From the NCBI GenBank assembly GCA_934045905.1, contig OW203771.1, positions 3,038,001-3,102,000 of the forward strand: 64,000 nucleotides of DNA, read 5' to 3'. This stretch comes from Leuctra nigra. Lineage: Eukaryota; Arthropoda; Insecta; Plecoptera; Leuctridae. Below, one piece after another: positions 11,291-23,612 of the stretch. The translations under genes and the position numbers were made by a program. The notes under the pieces were generated by a model. The model saw only the letters and a program-made list of their open reading frames with translations. It was not told the DNA's origin and did no database searches. Numbering within the stretch: position 1 is the first letter of the stretch; every line of letters begins with the position of its first letter.

Positions 11291-11769
11291 GGTATTTATT
11301 TATTTTATTTGTACAATATATCCAACAGAGTAAAAATCCACAAGTGGACATAATTCATATAAATGACAAAAAATTATGAAAAACTAACAGAGAAAAGCAA
11401 TTAATACAATAAGTTAAAAATTAAAAAAGGGAAAAATTTAAAGAATCACCACAAACTAAATTATACTAATCTAATGCTAATCTATGAACCTAATCTAAAC
11501 TGGGGCTAAATCAAATACAAATTTATTAAAAGTGGACCTAATGTTTTCAATAGAATTTTTAAATATATCTAATGTGTTATCAATTTGGAAGTTAAAATTA
11601 TCAAAAGTATACATCATTCTATTAACACAAGAATGTTTCAAAATATTTATCCTACTTTTATGAGTTTTAAATGATGATTTAAAATTGTTTTAATCAATTT
11701 AATTTAAATCAATTTAAATCAATCAATTTAATTCAATTGTTTAAATTAAAATTGTTTAAGTTTAAAGGG

Positions 11770-12420
11770 AATTGTTTTCCATTATTACCTGTCAGACCAC
11801 ATCCTGCCGTGAAGCTGCACTCTTTATCCGGGTTGTGATAAGAGAACGTCGGTCGAGGCTTCCTGCGTGACCTAATTGCCAGCTGTAATCAAGTCGGATG
11901 CGGTCACATACATACAGTGACAACTTTCTTGTCACGGCTGGCAATGTTAAGGGGAGATGAGACGCGTGTCACAGTGACAAGAAAGATAAATGTTCTCACA
12001 AAAATGTTCCAAGAAAAGGCTACTGCAAAAATTGTTTGCACCGTTTATTAAATTCACAGATTTGCTTTACTTGAATTATCAAATTTTTATCGCATGTGGT
12101 CCGTTAACTAATTTTTACAACGTGAAGATCCTATGAAAAAGTAAATAATTACTTATTTAGCGAATTGTGAGCAAAATCAAATATAGGTACAGATTGTAGA
12201 TTATTGTGACTTTATTGTCCCTTTCAAATTTCCCTTCAAGTTTCCTTTCAATATCAATTCAAATTTTTAAAAAATCACAGGATCTCGTTCAAAAATTACT
12301 CGCGAGACCGCTCATATGAAATTAGTGTTTGTGCTAAATTTCAGATTGATCGGTTGCACGGTTTGGTCTGGGCACTGCTGGCAAAAACACACAAAAAAAC
12401 AATCACACAGAGACGTGAGC
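11770..12420. repeat. segmental duplication shared by genes B and C (intron 1 and exon 2 region)
   Basis: About 650 bp is clearly homologous to 26495-27160, including the exon 2 relic, GATAAGAGAACGTCGGTCGAGGCT, and AGACGCGTGTCACAGTGACAAGAAAG. The homology resumes at the last exons (9500-9840 with 24840-25070) and first exons (12600-12780 with 28080-28190), so B and C arose by duplication of one already intron-bearing gene. Confidence 0.8.
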
Positions 12421-13049
12421 CATTATCGTCATTATATTGCATTAAAATAATATTAAAATGCATGGAATTCAAATTCAAAATATGAAATTAGAAAACACTC
12501 ATAAACAATCAATAAAATTCAAAAAAGTTATCAACAATGCACAAAGAATTATTAATTTCAAAATTATTATTAATTTTGATTTTTTTTCACATTATTTTAT
12601 TTTTGTCTGTTTTAACACTGCGGCCACAATCTCAATATTGGCGGATGAGACGATCATCCGTCCCCTTAACTTTCAGTACTTATACTTACCGTCCGACACT
12701 GTAATATCCAACAGCAAGCGAAACTGCAGGCGTATCGTGTAAGACTCGCTCTAAGACTTTACATAAACTGTCCCTCTCCCTCCAGCAAGCATCTAGTCGG
12801 GCGTTAGCTCGACGTGCCAAGCACCGCTCTATACAACGTGCGAGCTTACTACCACGACTGTATACAGCAAGCGCTTCGGGCCCGATTTCGGGGTGTCAGT
12901 ACGCATGCAAGCATTTAGAAATGAAAGTTGAAAACCATGGTTATCGGGTATATTTAGCCACCTGACAACACCTAACCAAATATCAAAGTGCTGCGATCAT
13001 CCCTTCGGGGTGAATTTTGGGCCTCAAACATGCAAGGATTGACTTTCAT

Positions 13050-13110
<61 letters not shown>
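13050..13110. repeat. (TTAG)n microsatellite
   Basis: Fifteen uninterrupted GTTA units. It is a four-base repeat, not the five-base TTAGG insect telomere repeat. Confidence 0.95.
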
Positions 13111-13429
13111 GCACGGCCGGTTTGTTTGCCCATCTCCACAGGTTACACGGTTTGGTCTAGAGAGTTGAAATTTGGCAGAGACATAGAGTCATATTTATAG
13201 CAGTGCCCTTTGAAAGAAAATCGGAAAAATTTTGACCGGAAGTGAAGTTATTACAATTTTAAATTTTAAATATTTTAAAAGTCAAACGGGTCCATCGAGA
13301 GTTTTGAAATTTGGCAACAATAAAGACAATGTATTGCTAGACACTCCACTTCAAGAAAAATCAATAAATTTAAACCGGAAGTGGGAAAATTATCAATATT
13401 TACGTTCCGCCTTTCTTCTTTGATACACT

Positions 13430-14980
13430 AAACAGCGGCTTTAATTTCCATCGGGCTGATAGCTCAGTTAGGAAGGTAGCTGGCTTCGACTTCTGCATAA
13501 CGCGTTCGATTCCCGATCCCGGAAAACTTTTTTTTCATATATTATTTTTTAATTTGTATAAGTGATGATATAAATAAGGATATATATTCAAATGAGAGGT
13601 CCAGGGATGCTGTGTAGATCATCAATAGACCGAAACATCGCAATCGCGGCACGCCAGTTGCCATCGTGAACACTGAAGATATCAGGGAAACAGAAAAACT
13701 CGCACGTCGTTTTACGTTCCGCTATTCTTCTTTGATACTATACAGACTGCTTTGGTTTCTGTGTGGCGAATTGGCTCGATCACATAAGGCATGAGACTTC
13801 GAACACGGCGTTGACGGGTTCGATCCCCGTACCAAACGTTTTATTTTTTAACTTTTTAACCATCTTGTGTATATATTCAAAATGTTAGTCCGAATACATT
13901 CAACGATTACAATAGCTACTCTTTTTAATTGAGCGAGCGTAGCGAGCGTCACCACGGTACTCTTATGGCACTTTCTCTGTGTGTTTTTTTTTTTTTTTTT
14001 TTTGCCTGCACTGCCCAGGTCAAACCGCACAACCAATCGATCTGAAATTTTGTACACATACTAACGTATTCTATGCGATCCCTGGGATCTTTTCTGAACG
14101 ATATCCTGTGATTGGTTCAAATTTTATAAAAATTATCTTTCGATTGGTTGGTTCGATCAATTTGAAATTTAGCAAAGTCATTGCAACCAACATTGTACCC
14201 AATCCAAAAAAAATTCAGCCAAATCCTCCAATTGGTTCAAATTTGAAACCATTTTTCCTGTGATTTTTGAAATTTAAACTGGAACCGATTGACCGACCAA
14301 CTAAAAACTTCGCATGGTCATTGGTAACAACATTTAAGGTATTTTTGCCAATTTTCACTCTAATATGTCGTTATTTTCAAAAGTTTTTGTCATTTTAGGG
14401 ACTTTTTGCGTGTTGGCTGTCAAATTCACGGCGACTTCGAATCTACAAGGCAAGGTTGTTAGAGCAGAAAGTTTTAAACGATATGAAACTAATATTGACC
14501 GTTCAACAGATTGATCTGATATTGTGTACACACTAATATCATATCATATGAGTGGTCCCAGGTATATTTTTTGAACGAGATCCTGTGATTTTCGAAAATT
14601 AACAAGGAACCGTTCAATCATAAAGTTTTAATCGATCAACTTAAAACTTAGCAAGTATTGGCAACTTAAAACTTAGCAAGGATTGGCACCAATATTTTTC
14701 ATTTGTATACTTAATTTAAAACGGCCTATAGCCACACCACCATTTGACCTATCAAATGGTCTTCGATTAATCTGATCAATCAAACTCATATTTTGCATGG
14801 TCGTTCAGACCAATATTGTCTCTTATTTTACAAATTTTCAGCCCTACCAGTCAAGAACATAGATGCACTTATTGACAGTTTTAATAACTGTCAGAAATGA
14901 CATTTCAAAACAGTAATTCCACTGCATTCTGGGTTGTTCTATGTAGCAAAGCAAAGTTTATAGATGGCTTCTCAATATCA
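13430..14980. repeat. dispersed repeat region with two tRNA-like segments
   Basis: 13450-13530 has A-box-like TAGCTCAGTTAGG and B-box-like CGTTCGATTCCCG. 13760-13850 has GGTTCGATCCCCG inside a tRNA-like stretch repeated at 16165-16262. The 13600-13740 block (ATCATCAATAGACCGAAACATCGC...) recurs at 16010-16160. From 14000 on, degenerate copies of CGATCAAyTTGAAATTTaGCAA recur; part of this (14740-14840) is inverted at about 32400-32520. No protein gene. Confidence 0.55.
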
Positions 14981-15429
14981 AGTAAGACAGATTCTTTTCT
15001 TAGTTGATCATATTGCAAAACATAATGTAGTCAAAATGTAATGTATGTATTTCATATACATAGGTATAGGTATACCTTATCTAAAATAATTTATTTTACG
15101 ATATGGATTGTGTTTCACAGTTATGAAAACGACGTTTTGACTAGATAACATCATATTTTACACATTTCCAGCCCAATCGGTCAAGAATTTACAGACTTAT
15201 TGCTGTTTTAAGTGTTTGAATATCTGTCCAAAGAGATTGATGGAAAAATATCAGTACAATAATATGTTATTTAATTGATCCAGAGTGTTTATGAAAAGTT
15301 GCAAGGAAAATTGGTAATAAATAATGTTTAGTTAGTTATCTTTGATTGAATGGATCGTGCTATGATTGGCGATGTCGTGCGTGTCAGTGCTCGCTCATCA
15401 ACGCGTTACACCGAGCGTTTTCCTAGTAT

Positions 15430-17000
15430 TATTCTCATTGGACTCTAATAATGATTGTCAATGTACACGTTGTACGTAAAGTTGTGCAATAAAACAATTC
15501 GTGGTCATGCTAATCTACAGAATCTTGGTGGCTCAGTTACTAAACTAGAAACCACACAAGAAAGGCTCCATTACTGGGTGCATTAGGTTGTCACAGCTTT
15601 TAATTTACTAGAATTATTTAATTATGTAAAATTCAGTTAATTAAGTAAATAGTAAAATTCAGTGAAGGCTCCATAACTAATATTCAGAGTATTAGGTGTT
15701 TACAACTTTTCATTTGTCACCCTTATTTAATTATTTAAAATAGAGTTAATTTGTCAATATTGGTGGCTCAACAAGAAACAAGAACAACACGAAACAAGAA
15801 ACCACACAAAAAGGCTCCATTACGTGCATCCATTACGTGCATTAGGTTCTAAATTAATTTAATTATTTTAATTATGCTAATTTGTCAATCTTGATGGCTC
15901 AGTTACGAAACAATAAACCACACAAAAAGGCTCCATTACTAGGTATATTAGGTGCTCTTTGCTCCTAATACTCTAAGAGACTAATGCTCTGGTGCTCTGG
16001 TACATTTTTAATAAATGAGACTACCAATGGATGCTGTGAAGATCATCAATAGACAGAAACATCGCCATCGCGGCACGCCGGTTGCCATCGTGAACAGTGA
16101 AGATATCAGGGAAACAGGAATTGCGCACGTCGTTTTACGCTCTACCTTTCTTCTTTGATATACTACACAGGTTTAATTTCAGTGTGGCGAATTGGCTCGG
16201 TCACATGAGGCAAGTGACTTCGATCACGGCGTTGCCGGGTTCGATCCCCGTAACAAATGTTTTATTTTTTTATCTTTTTCTTTACTTAAAAAATGTTTAA
16301 CCTTCTTGTGTATATATTCAAAATGTTAATCCGAATACATTCAACGATTACATAGCAACTCTTTTTAATATTATACTCATTGGACTCTAATAATGATTGT
16401 CAATGTACACGTTGTACGTAAAGTTGTGCAATAAAACAATTCGTGGTCATGCTAATCAACAGAATCTTGGTGGCTCAGTTACTAAACTAGAAACCACACA
16501 AAAAAGGCTCCATTACTGGGTGCATAAGGTTGTCACAGCTTTTAATTTATCCGAATTATTTAATTATGTAAAATTCAGGTAATTTAGTAAATAGTAAAAT
16601 TCAGTAAAGGCTCCATTACTAATATTCAGTGTATTACGTGTTTACAACTTTTCATTTGTCACACTTATATATTATTTAAAATAGAGTTAATTTGTCAATA
16701 TTGGTGGCTCAACAAGAAACAAGAACAACACGAAACAAGAAACCACACAAAAAGGCTCCATTACGTGCATCCATTACGTGATCACAACTTTAAGTTTCTA
16801 AAATAAATTTAATTATTTTAATTATGCAAATTTGTCGATCTTGATGGTTCAGATACGAAACAAGAAACCACACATAATGGCTCCATTACTAGGTTTATTA
16901 GGTGTTTACAACTTAGTAAAAATTATTTCATTATTTCAGATGTTGTAATCTGTCAATCTTAGAAGCTCGGTTACAATAAACAAGAAACTACACTAAATGG
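15430..17000. repeat. tandem segmental duplication with GGCTCCATTAC repeats
   Basis: 15433-15830 is repeated almost verbatim at 16372-16770 (AATGATTGTCAATGTACACGTTGTACG...). Within both, a motif of the form TGGTGGCTCAGTTAC...AAACCACACAAAAAGGCTCCATTAC recurs at roughly 130-240-bp spacing at least six times. The 16010-16360 block between them carries the second tRNA-like segment. No coding frame is convincing. Confidence 0.65.
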
Positions 17001-18230
17001 TCCATGATAATTAATGGAAATCTGTGGGTATGAGAGATTTAAATTTCATTTCATCATCCAACAATGCTTACGTTAAAAAGTTAGAATAATAAAACGCTTT
17101 TAAATTATCATGATTTATTTCCAAACTGTGAGTCAAAGTCTCATCAAGTGACATTGTTTAATGGAAATAAATGAAACTGAAACTGATGTTCCTCCTAATC
17201 TGACACTAATAAAATAAACATTGGTTTTGATGCGAACGTTATACACGGAAGTGGTCTGGCTTGTTTACATCGGCAATACAATAATATTCTTCAAGTATCT
17301 AGGCAATAGCACGAAGTAGTTTCCTGGTTTGAAAATATGAAAATATTATCTTCCACAGCAACATCACAAAACAATATAATAATTACTAAATAAGATCAGT
17401 AGACTAATTAAAATGCAAGCTAGATAACTGTTTACAAGTACCTATAGAAGAAGACAACAATACTAAATGGACTTCGATCGTATTTGCCATGAACAAACAA
17501 ATGTAAACATTAAGTTGACCTGTCAGGGAGAGGCAGAGAGGTGGAGATGCCAGGTATAGGCCGGCCCATGCTATCCGTGTACATAGGCGAGTAAGGCGGG
17601 TAGCGTAAATTTCATCACCCGTCATACTCCTTCCCACCAGCACTATAAACACCAGGTAGCTCAGCTAGTTAATCTTAACTAAGTTCCTTTTAAGTTACAT
17701 TGCCTTCCAAAAACCATCCGGATTTTATTTAAAATGTGTTGTAAACATCTGTAAGCCTGCACGCTTTAACAATTGAGTTTATACTTCGGAACTTTGACAT
17801 AAAAAAGTGAACATGGGAGAATTTAAAAATGAGGAAACGTATTTTCAATCATCTTTCGTGTACCTTTCAGTTTACCAAGTGGCGACAAATACGCGTTTTA
17901 CGAGATGAACGCACACATTCCGGTCTACACCGGAACAATACACCTACAATTTACGTTATTCACATGACTCAAAGCTGTGAACTTTTAACAAATTATAATT
18001 TGATATAACTCAAATTCAACCAAAAGAAATTGACCCTTTCGTTATACTAACTTCGGAACTATTGAAAGAAAAACAGAAAACTTTAGACAAGAAGTGACGT
18101 TGTTGGCGTTAACTGTAATGAGGTAACACTTAATGATCAGTGAAAGCTGCAATAAACTTATACCCCATATGACATGTTGTACAAAAACAAAAACTTGTAA
18201 AAAAAAACTTCCAAGCACCTTCCCACTTAA
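17000..18230. other. intergenic DNA, no gene recognised
   Basis: Contains GCCAGGTATAGGCCGGCCCATGCTA (about 17549), the core of the 70-bp mini-MITE without its ends. 18170-18235 is one arm of the inverted host-like segment described at 21255-21450. Nothing else is supported. Confidence 0.45.
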
Positions 18231-18231
18231 A

Positions 18232-18426
18232 ACGATAGACCACATTTTAAATTATCTAGGTAGCTCTGCTTTTCAAAAAATTTCATATGCAGTACCGTGA
18301 TCCTCATATCTATTAGTGTTTTTCAACAATGGATCATAACATGAATAGATATGAGGATCACGGTACTGCATATGACATTTTTTGAAAAGCAGAGCTAACT
18401 AGATAATTTAAAATGTGGTCTATTGA
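18232..18426. mobile_element. 190-bp perfect-looking hairpin with a visible empty site
   Basis: ATAGACCACATTTTAAATTA... with AGTACCGTGATCCTCATATC on the left pairs with GATATGAGGATCACGGTACT...TTTAAAATGTGGTCTAT on the right. The inverted partner of the flanking DNA at about 21390-21402 lacks the hairpin (GATCTCAATTGTTTTAAG), so the insertion point is defined. Confidence 0.75.
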
Positions 18427-18560
18427 GATCTAAAAGAAGGGTCAAGCAATAATATATTGTTTAAACATTTTCGCACTTAAAATTAGTGAAATCATTTCGC
18501 CCAGTTACTGCCGCCAAGCACAACACTAAAAACCTAATGTTGTGTCCAAATTTGAAGAAT

Positions 18561-20920
18561 CTAGTGGAGCGGTCGCTCCACCCAGCCAAGTCGTACTATA
18601 CACTCACAGTCACTCAACATACCGTAAATGCCTAATAAACTGAGGAGCAGACCAAACACTTTTACTGTAAGCAACAACATGGCATTTTCGGCCTACTGGA
18701 TCTCAAAATTGGTAAATCTCACATTGTTGCGAAATATCTTAATTTCGAGCTATGGCCCACCCCACTACATATACCAAATTTGGGAACAATAGGTTATGCC
18801 ATTTGCGCGCTAGAGGACCGAGAAAACAGTGAAATTACACCACTTTCTGATTCTGAAGATGATGATGATTCTGATGATATCACGAAACGTCGCTATCACC
18901 GCCACAGCCTAAACGGCTGAACCGATCGACCTGAAATTTTTACCACATGTGCACTTTTGGCGTCTGAGGTGCCTTTTTATAAAACCAACCGGAAGCCGCC
19001 ATTTTGAAACCGGAAGTGACGTCATAACTCAAAAACGTCTGGACCGATTAGAACGAAATTAGCGCCATTCGATTTAGATGGTCATCTATATGAAGTATCA
19101 ATAAAAAAAATATTATTTTCTTATTTTCTAAACCGGAAGTGACGTCATAAATACGCAATATTTAACTTATTTCAACAAATTATACTTAAAATACGTACAT
19201 AATTAACTTACATTGTAACATAGACAATACAATTTATATATTCAAGGTAGCAGTGTTCTCGGCCGCCATTCCTGAAACCGGAAGTGACGTCATATATCTA
19301 AAACGCCTGTACCGATTGCAACTGAACTAGCTCCTGCGTATTCATTCTGCTATTTATTTGAAAAATCAATTGTGAAAAATGAATAAATAAATTAATGGTA
19401 CCGGAAATGGCGGCAGGAACCACTAAATGAAACCGGAAGTGACGTCATATATTACAAACGGCATGACCGATTTTACGGAAATATAGGGATTAGGAATTCA
19501 GATGGTCGTTCATGAAGGTATCAACTAGATAAAACTTGATTGTTTTCTTATTACCTATACCGGAATTCGGCCGCTATTTCAAAACCGGAAGTGACGTCAT
19601 GTATCGAAAACGGCTGGATCGATTATAACGAAACTTAAGCTATTCTTCTTGGATAATCATTTTCATCTTATACCAAACGCAACTTTTCATAGTAACCAAA
19701 TCGGTTGAGGCGTATTTTTTTAAAGAAATTAGTCGCTGCTCGGACATGTGCTACAAGCTGTATGAATAAACTAACAAAAGAAGTGATATCCCAGAAAAAA
19801 CACTCCGTGTAAAAATACCAGCCAAGTCTCTTTAACTATAAAAAAAAATAGAAGAAATCTAAAAATTCAGCACTGAAAAGGAGTGATATCAAAAAAGGAG
19901 CCAAGTCAACGAATTTTCCAAATTTTAATCGTACCATTGAAATAAAAATATCAACCCCCGAGAAATACTTAAAAAAAGGACTTGGCGCATCGTTTTTTTA
20001 AAGACATTTTTCTATTCTTAAGCTTATGCCACTCACATACTACGTAGTTCAGAAATGCCTAGAAAAATTGGGACAAAACTTTCAAATTAAATATTGAACA
20101 TTCTGTAAAATATTTTAAATTTAAATATAAGTACGCAAAGAAACATAGCATTGTCTTACAAGCAATAAATACAGAACAGTTGTGTTTGTGATTGGTAGGT
20201 ACCTATAGTTTTGTGGGTACATCAACATACCATACCTACTACAGCATTATACTTTGAACCTTCTCGCCGTGTAATTAATTGCTATTAATTAACATTTTAT
20301 ACCAAAAAAATTCATAAATTACATAACGTATTACTTTAGATAAAAATCTAGTCAGTAATTATTTGAGCAGCATGGCTCAGTGCACTAGTCACTTATACAA
20401 ATCTCATTGACGGCCTTCTTGTAATGAGCGCTTTCGCTATTTCCCTCAGTCACGATATTGAGAAGTATGATTGATTAATATGACCCTAGAAATAGTGGCA
20501 ATAACGAATAGACTAGGCCGCTTCCGTTTATTCGTTATTCGTTTATCCGTTTATTTCCTCTGAATATTGACAAAATACCAAAACTGCCAGTAGGTAAGAG
20601 TACTAGTTATATTAAAACGTAGTATGATTCGTCGATAATGAATGTGATATACTCAGGAAAATATACTTGTAGAGTTCTTCCTATACTTTTAGGATAGAAA
20701 AGTGTCTTTAAAAAAACGATGCGCCAAGTCCTTTTTTTAAGTATTTCTCGGGGGTTGATATTTTTATTTCAATGGTACGATTAAAATTTGGAAAATTCGT
20801 TGACTTGGCTCCTTTTTTGATATCACTCCTTTTCAGTGCTGAATTTTTAGATTTCTTCTATTTTTTTTTTATAGTTAAAGAGACTTGGCTGGTATTTTTA
20901 CACGGAGTGTTTTTTCTGGT
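18561..20920 (-). mobile_element. composite hairpin-ended element, copy 1 (minus orientation)
   Basis: Read on the minus strand, the element begins with a long inverted-repeat module (20920-20698 pairs with 19793-20003; ends CCAGAAAAAACACTCCGTGT) surrounding about 700 bp. It continues through an arm (19793 to 18580) and ends in the hairpin GTGGAGCGACCGCTCCAC followed by TAG. Copies 2-4 have the same order. The arm holds five CCGGAAGTGACGTCAT sequences (about 19012, 19133, 19280, 19434 and 19585). There is no coding capacity. A 3' hairpin plus CTAG recalls Helitron termini, but AT rather than T follows in all four copies, so the class is open. Confidence 0.7.
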
Positions 20921-21254
20921 ACAATCTAAGTGAACCATCATTGTAAATTTAACAAAATTATAAAAATTAAAAACGACTTCAAAATAAATTTAAAATTGAA
21001 ATTAAAAAAATTAAAAATAAAGCTTGGCGCATTGAATTTGCACCGACCATATTGTAGACTTCCTCTATCTTCTTCCTACTTTCTGTCTTTCTTCGGCTCC
21101 TTTATCGTCATCTTCTTTCTTATGTTGCCTTCTTCTTGACACAATGCGCCTAGCTTTATTTTTAATTTTTTTAATTTCAATTTTAAATTTATTTTGAAGT
21201 CGTTTTTAATTTTTATAATTTTGTTAAATTTACAATGATGGTTCACTTAGATTG
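20921..21254. repeat. 330-bp hairpin repeat
   Basis: ACAATCTAAGTGAACCATCA...AAATAAAGC on the left is mirrored by GCTTTATTTTTAATTT...TGATGGTTCACTTAGATTGT on the right, with a loop of about 110 bp containing a pyrimidine-rich stretch. The predicted frame across the loop is a by-product of the repeat. It abuts copy 1 of the composite element. Confidence 0.75.
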
Positions 21255-21850
21255 TATTCTTCAAATTTGGACACAACATTAGGTTTTTAGTGTTGTGCTT
21301 GGCGGCAGTAACTGGGCGAAATGATTTCACTAATTTTAAGTGCGAAAATGTTTAAACAATATATTATTGCTTGACCCTTCTTTTAGATCTCAATTGTTTT
21401 AAGTGGGAAGGTGCTTGGCAGTTTTTTTTACAAGTTTTTGTTTTTGTACAACATAATGAAGACAGAGTGCAGTGCGCATGCACTCATGGCATTGCATTGC
21501 GTGATGCAAGAACCAACCACGAGGTAAGTCAGGCTACGTGGTCGGTCTCAAGAGGAAATGATTGCAACGCATAGTTGAGATAATGTATTGATGCTCGAGC
21601 CATGGAGTTAGTACTGGGGAAATAATAAATATTCATTACGAAGTAAAGTGAATAATGTGGTCTGTATAAAATGATAAAAGAAAATTATCTAAAAAAATTA
21701 CAGAAATTCAAATATTACACCATTACAGTCTCAAAATAAGAAAATACATTTTCAAGAATTTAAATCTAGATCGCGAGTGTATTCTGAGTAAAATGGGCAT
21801 TTTCGTGCATTAAACATCAATTTTTTTTTTTATTATTTTTTTTTCAAGTA
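21255..21850 (+). repeat. duplicated fragments: inverted flank segment and a piece of gene C upstream DNA
   Basis: 21255-21450 is the inverse of 18170-18560. 21470-21780 is a direct copy of the region upstream of gene C at about 28225-28580 (GCATGCACTCATGGC, CACGAGGTAAG-like, GAGGAAATGATTGCAACGCAT, GAGCCATGGAGTTAGTACTGGGGAAA). It appears to be the 5' flank of a further family copy whose body is absent, lying between two mobile elements. Confidence 0.65.
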
Positions 21851-21857
21851 GGTACAA

Positions 21858-23185
21858 CCCCATAAAAAAACACTCCGTGTAAAAATACCAGCCAAGTCTC
21901 TTCAACTATAAAAAAATAGAAGAAATCTAAAAATTCAGCACTGAAAAGTAGTGATATCAAAAAATGAGCAAAGTCAAAACTTAATTTTAAAAACCAAAAT
22001 ATACTTGGCGCATCGTGTATATAAATAGTATAGAAGCATATGCCAAAATCAAATGTACCTACCTAATTATATATAATATACCTATAATGCCCTTAAAAAC
22101 GATGCGCCAAGTATATTTTGGTTTTTAAAATTAAGTTTCGACTTGGCTCATTTTTTGATATCACTGCTTTTCAGTGCTGAATTTTTAGATTTATTCTATT
22201 TTTTTTATAGTTGAAGAGACTTGGCTGGTATTTTTACACGGAGTGTTTTTTTATGGGGATATCACTTATTTTTTTAGTTTATTTACACAACTTGTAACAC
22301 ACATCGGAGCAACAATGACTAAATACTTTTAAAAAATACGCCATTTCCGAATTGGTTAATACGAAAAATTGTGTTTGGTGCTCAATATACCTAAGCTTAA
22401 AGTGATATTCCATGAAGAATTGCGAAAGCTTCGTTCCAATCAGTCCAGCCGTTTTCGAGATATGGTATCACTTCCGGTTTTCAAAATGGCGACTGAAATA
22501 ACTGCCACCTAGAATTTATTTCTATAAATGTTATGTATCATTATAAGCCTTCTGAATAATGTAGTTATTGTAGTAAGAGGTCATTAAAATCTAGATCTTC
22601 ATTTTCATGACGTCATTTCCGGTTTCGGTAATAGTACATCTCTACTTTAACTATTGATATTCCATATAGATGACCGTCTGAATCATTTGGCGCTGGTTTA
22701 ATTCCTAACGGTCTAGCCGTTTTCGAGATATGACGTCACTTCCGGTTTCAAAATGGCGACTACCGGTTGGTTTTATAAAAAGGCACCTCAGACGCCAAAA
22801 GTGCACATGTGGTAAAAATTTCAGATCGATCGGCTAAGCCGTTTAGGCTGTGGCGGTGATAGCGGTGTTTCCTGATATCATAATCATCATCTAAAGATCA
22901 AAGTGGTGTAATTTCACTGTTTTCTCGGCCCTCTAGCTCGCAAATGGTATAGCCTATTGTTCCCAAATTTGGTATATGTGGTGGGGTGGGCCATAGCTCA
23001 AAATTAAGATATTTTACAACAATGTGAGATTTTCCAATTTTATGATCCAGTAGGCCGAAAATGCCATGTTGTTGCTTACAGTAAAAGTAGTTGGTCTGGC
23101 TCCTCATTTTATTAGGCATTTACGGTATGTTGAGTGAGTGTGAGTGTACAGTACGACTTGGCTGGGTGGAGCGACCGCTCCACTA
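21858..23185 (+). mobile_element. composite hairpin-ended element, copy 2
   Basis: The inverted-repeat module lies at 21858-22258 (CCCCATAAAAAAACACTCCG ... CGGAGTGTTTTTTTATGGGG). The arm at 22259-23170 has CATTTCCGG/CACTTCCGG sequences joined to TGACGT at about 22618 and 22733. It ends in GTGGAGCGACCGCTCCACTAG at 23165-23185. Its arm is the inverse of copy 1, so copies 1 and 2 point away from each other. Confidence 0.7.
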
Positions 23186-23299
23186 GATACATTTATGAGT
23201 AGTGAAGTTTAATATTCCCCAGTAAGAAGTAAATCTTGTGTCGGGGAATATATACTTAAGTATATACATGGTTAAATGATCTTTACAAATTTAAGAATA

Positions 23300-23612
23300 A
23301 ATTTAAACTAAAATTACCTAACTTACTTGGCGCATCGTTTCTTAGGAGATTAGAGATATATTTTATGTATAGATGAGTATATTTGATTTCCGGCCTACTT
23401 CTATACTATTTATATTATGTCAAGTATTTTTTTGAAAAGTTTTGACTTGACCATTTTTTGGTATCACTACTTTTCAGTGCTGAATTTTAAGATTTCTTCA
23501 ATTTTTTTTTTTAGTTGAAGGGTATTAACTAAAGGACTACTACTAGGGGAACTATTAACTAGTTAAAGGGTTGGCTGGTATTTTTACACGGAGTGTTTTT
23601 TATGGGGATTCC
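23300..23612 (+). mobile_element. fragment of the composite element's inverted-repeat module
   Basis: Contains TTACTTGGCGCATCGTTTCT, ACTTTTCAGTGCTGAATTTT and ATTTTTACACGGAGTGTTTT in the order seen in copies 1-4, but the left half and the arm are missing. A small insertion (GTATTAACTAAAGGACTACT) splits the motif near 23525. Confidence 0.6.

Larger units (their letters stand above)
9501..12735 (-). pseudogene. gene B: decayed six-Cys membrane protein paralog with minisatellite tail
   Basis: Three family exons can be placed. Exon 3 (9819-9501, acceptor TTCTTCTAG) is open: helix VVIPIVVFGLLIFICRIA, then FCCP and a Ser/Asp-rich tail ending in three SSNDC units and TGA. The exon 2 relic (11882-11789) keeps the acceptor GATTACAG and donor AG|GTAATA and a phase-compatible length of 94 nt, but has an in-frame TAG at codon 3 after the junction and has lost the CC pairs. 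The exon 1 relic (12735-12690) keeps LLLD and the phase-1 donor G|GTAAGT but begins ATA instead of ATG. I see the three lesions directly; non-function is the natural reading, though the open last exon could be used by another transcript. The intron holds a TTAA MITE, a TA MITE and a hAT-like repeat. Confidence 0.7.

Noticed and set aside
13050..13110. Insect telomere-like repeat
   Set aside because: The unit is TTAG, not TTAGG, and the tract is short and internal.
18561..23185. A single 4.6-kb foldback element
   Set aside because: The ends are inverted, but copies 3 and 4 show that each half (inverted-repeat module plus arm) is a separate element. This is two oppositely oriented copies.
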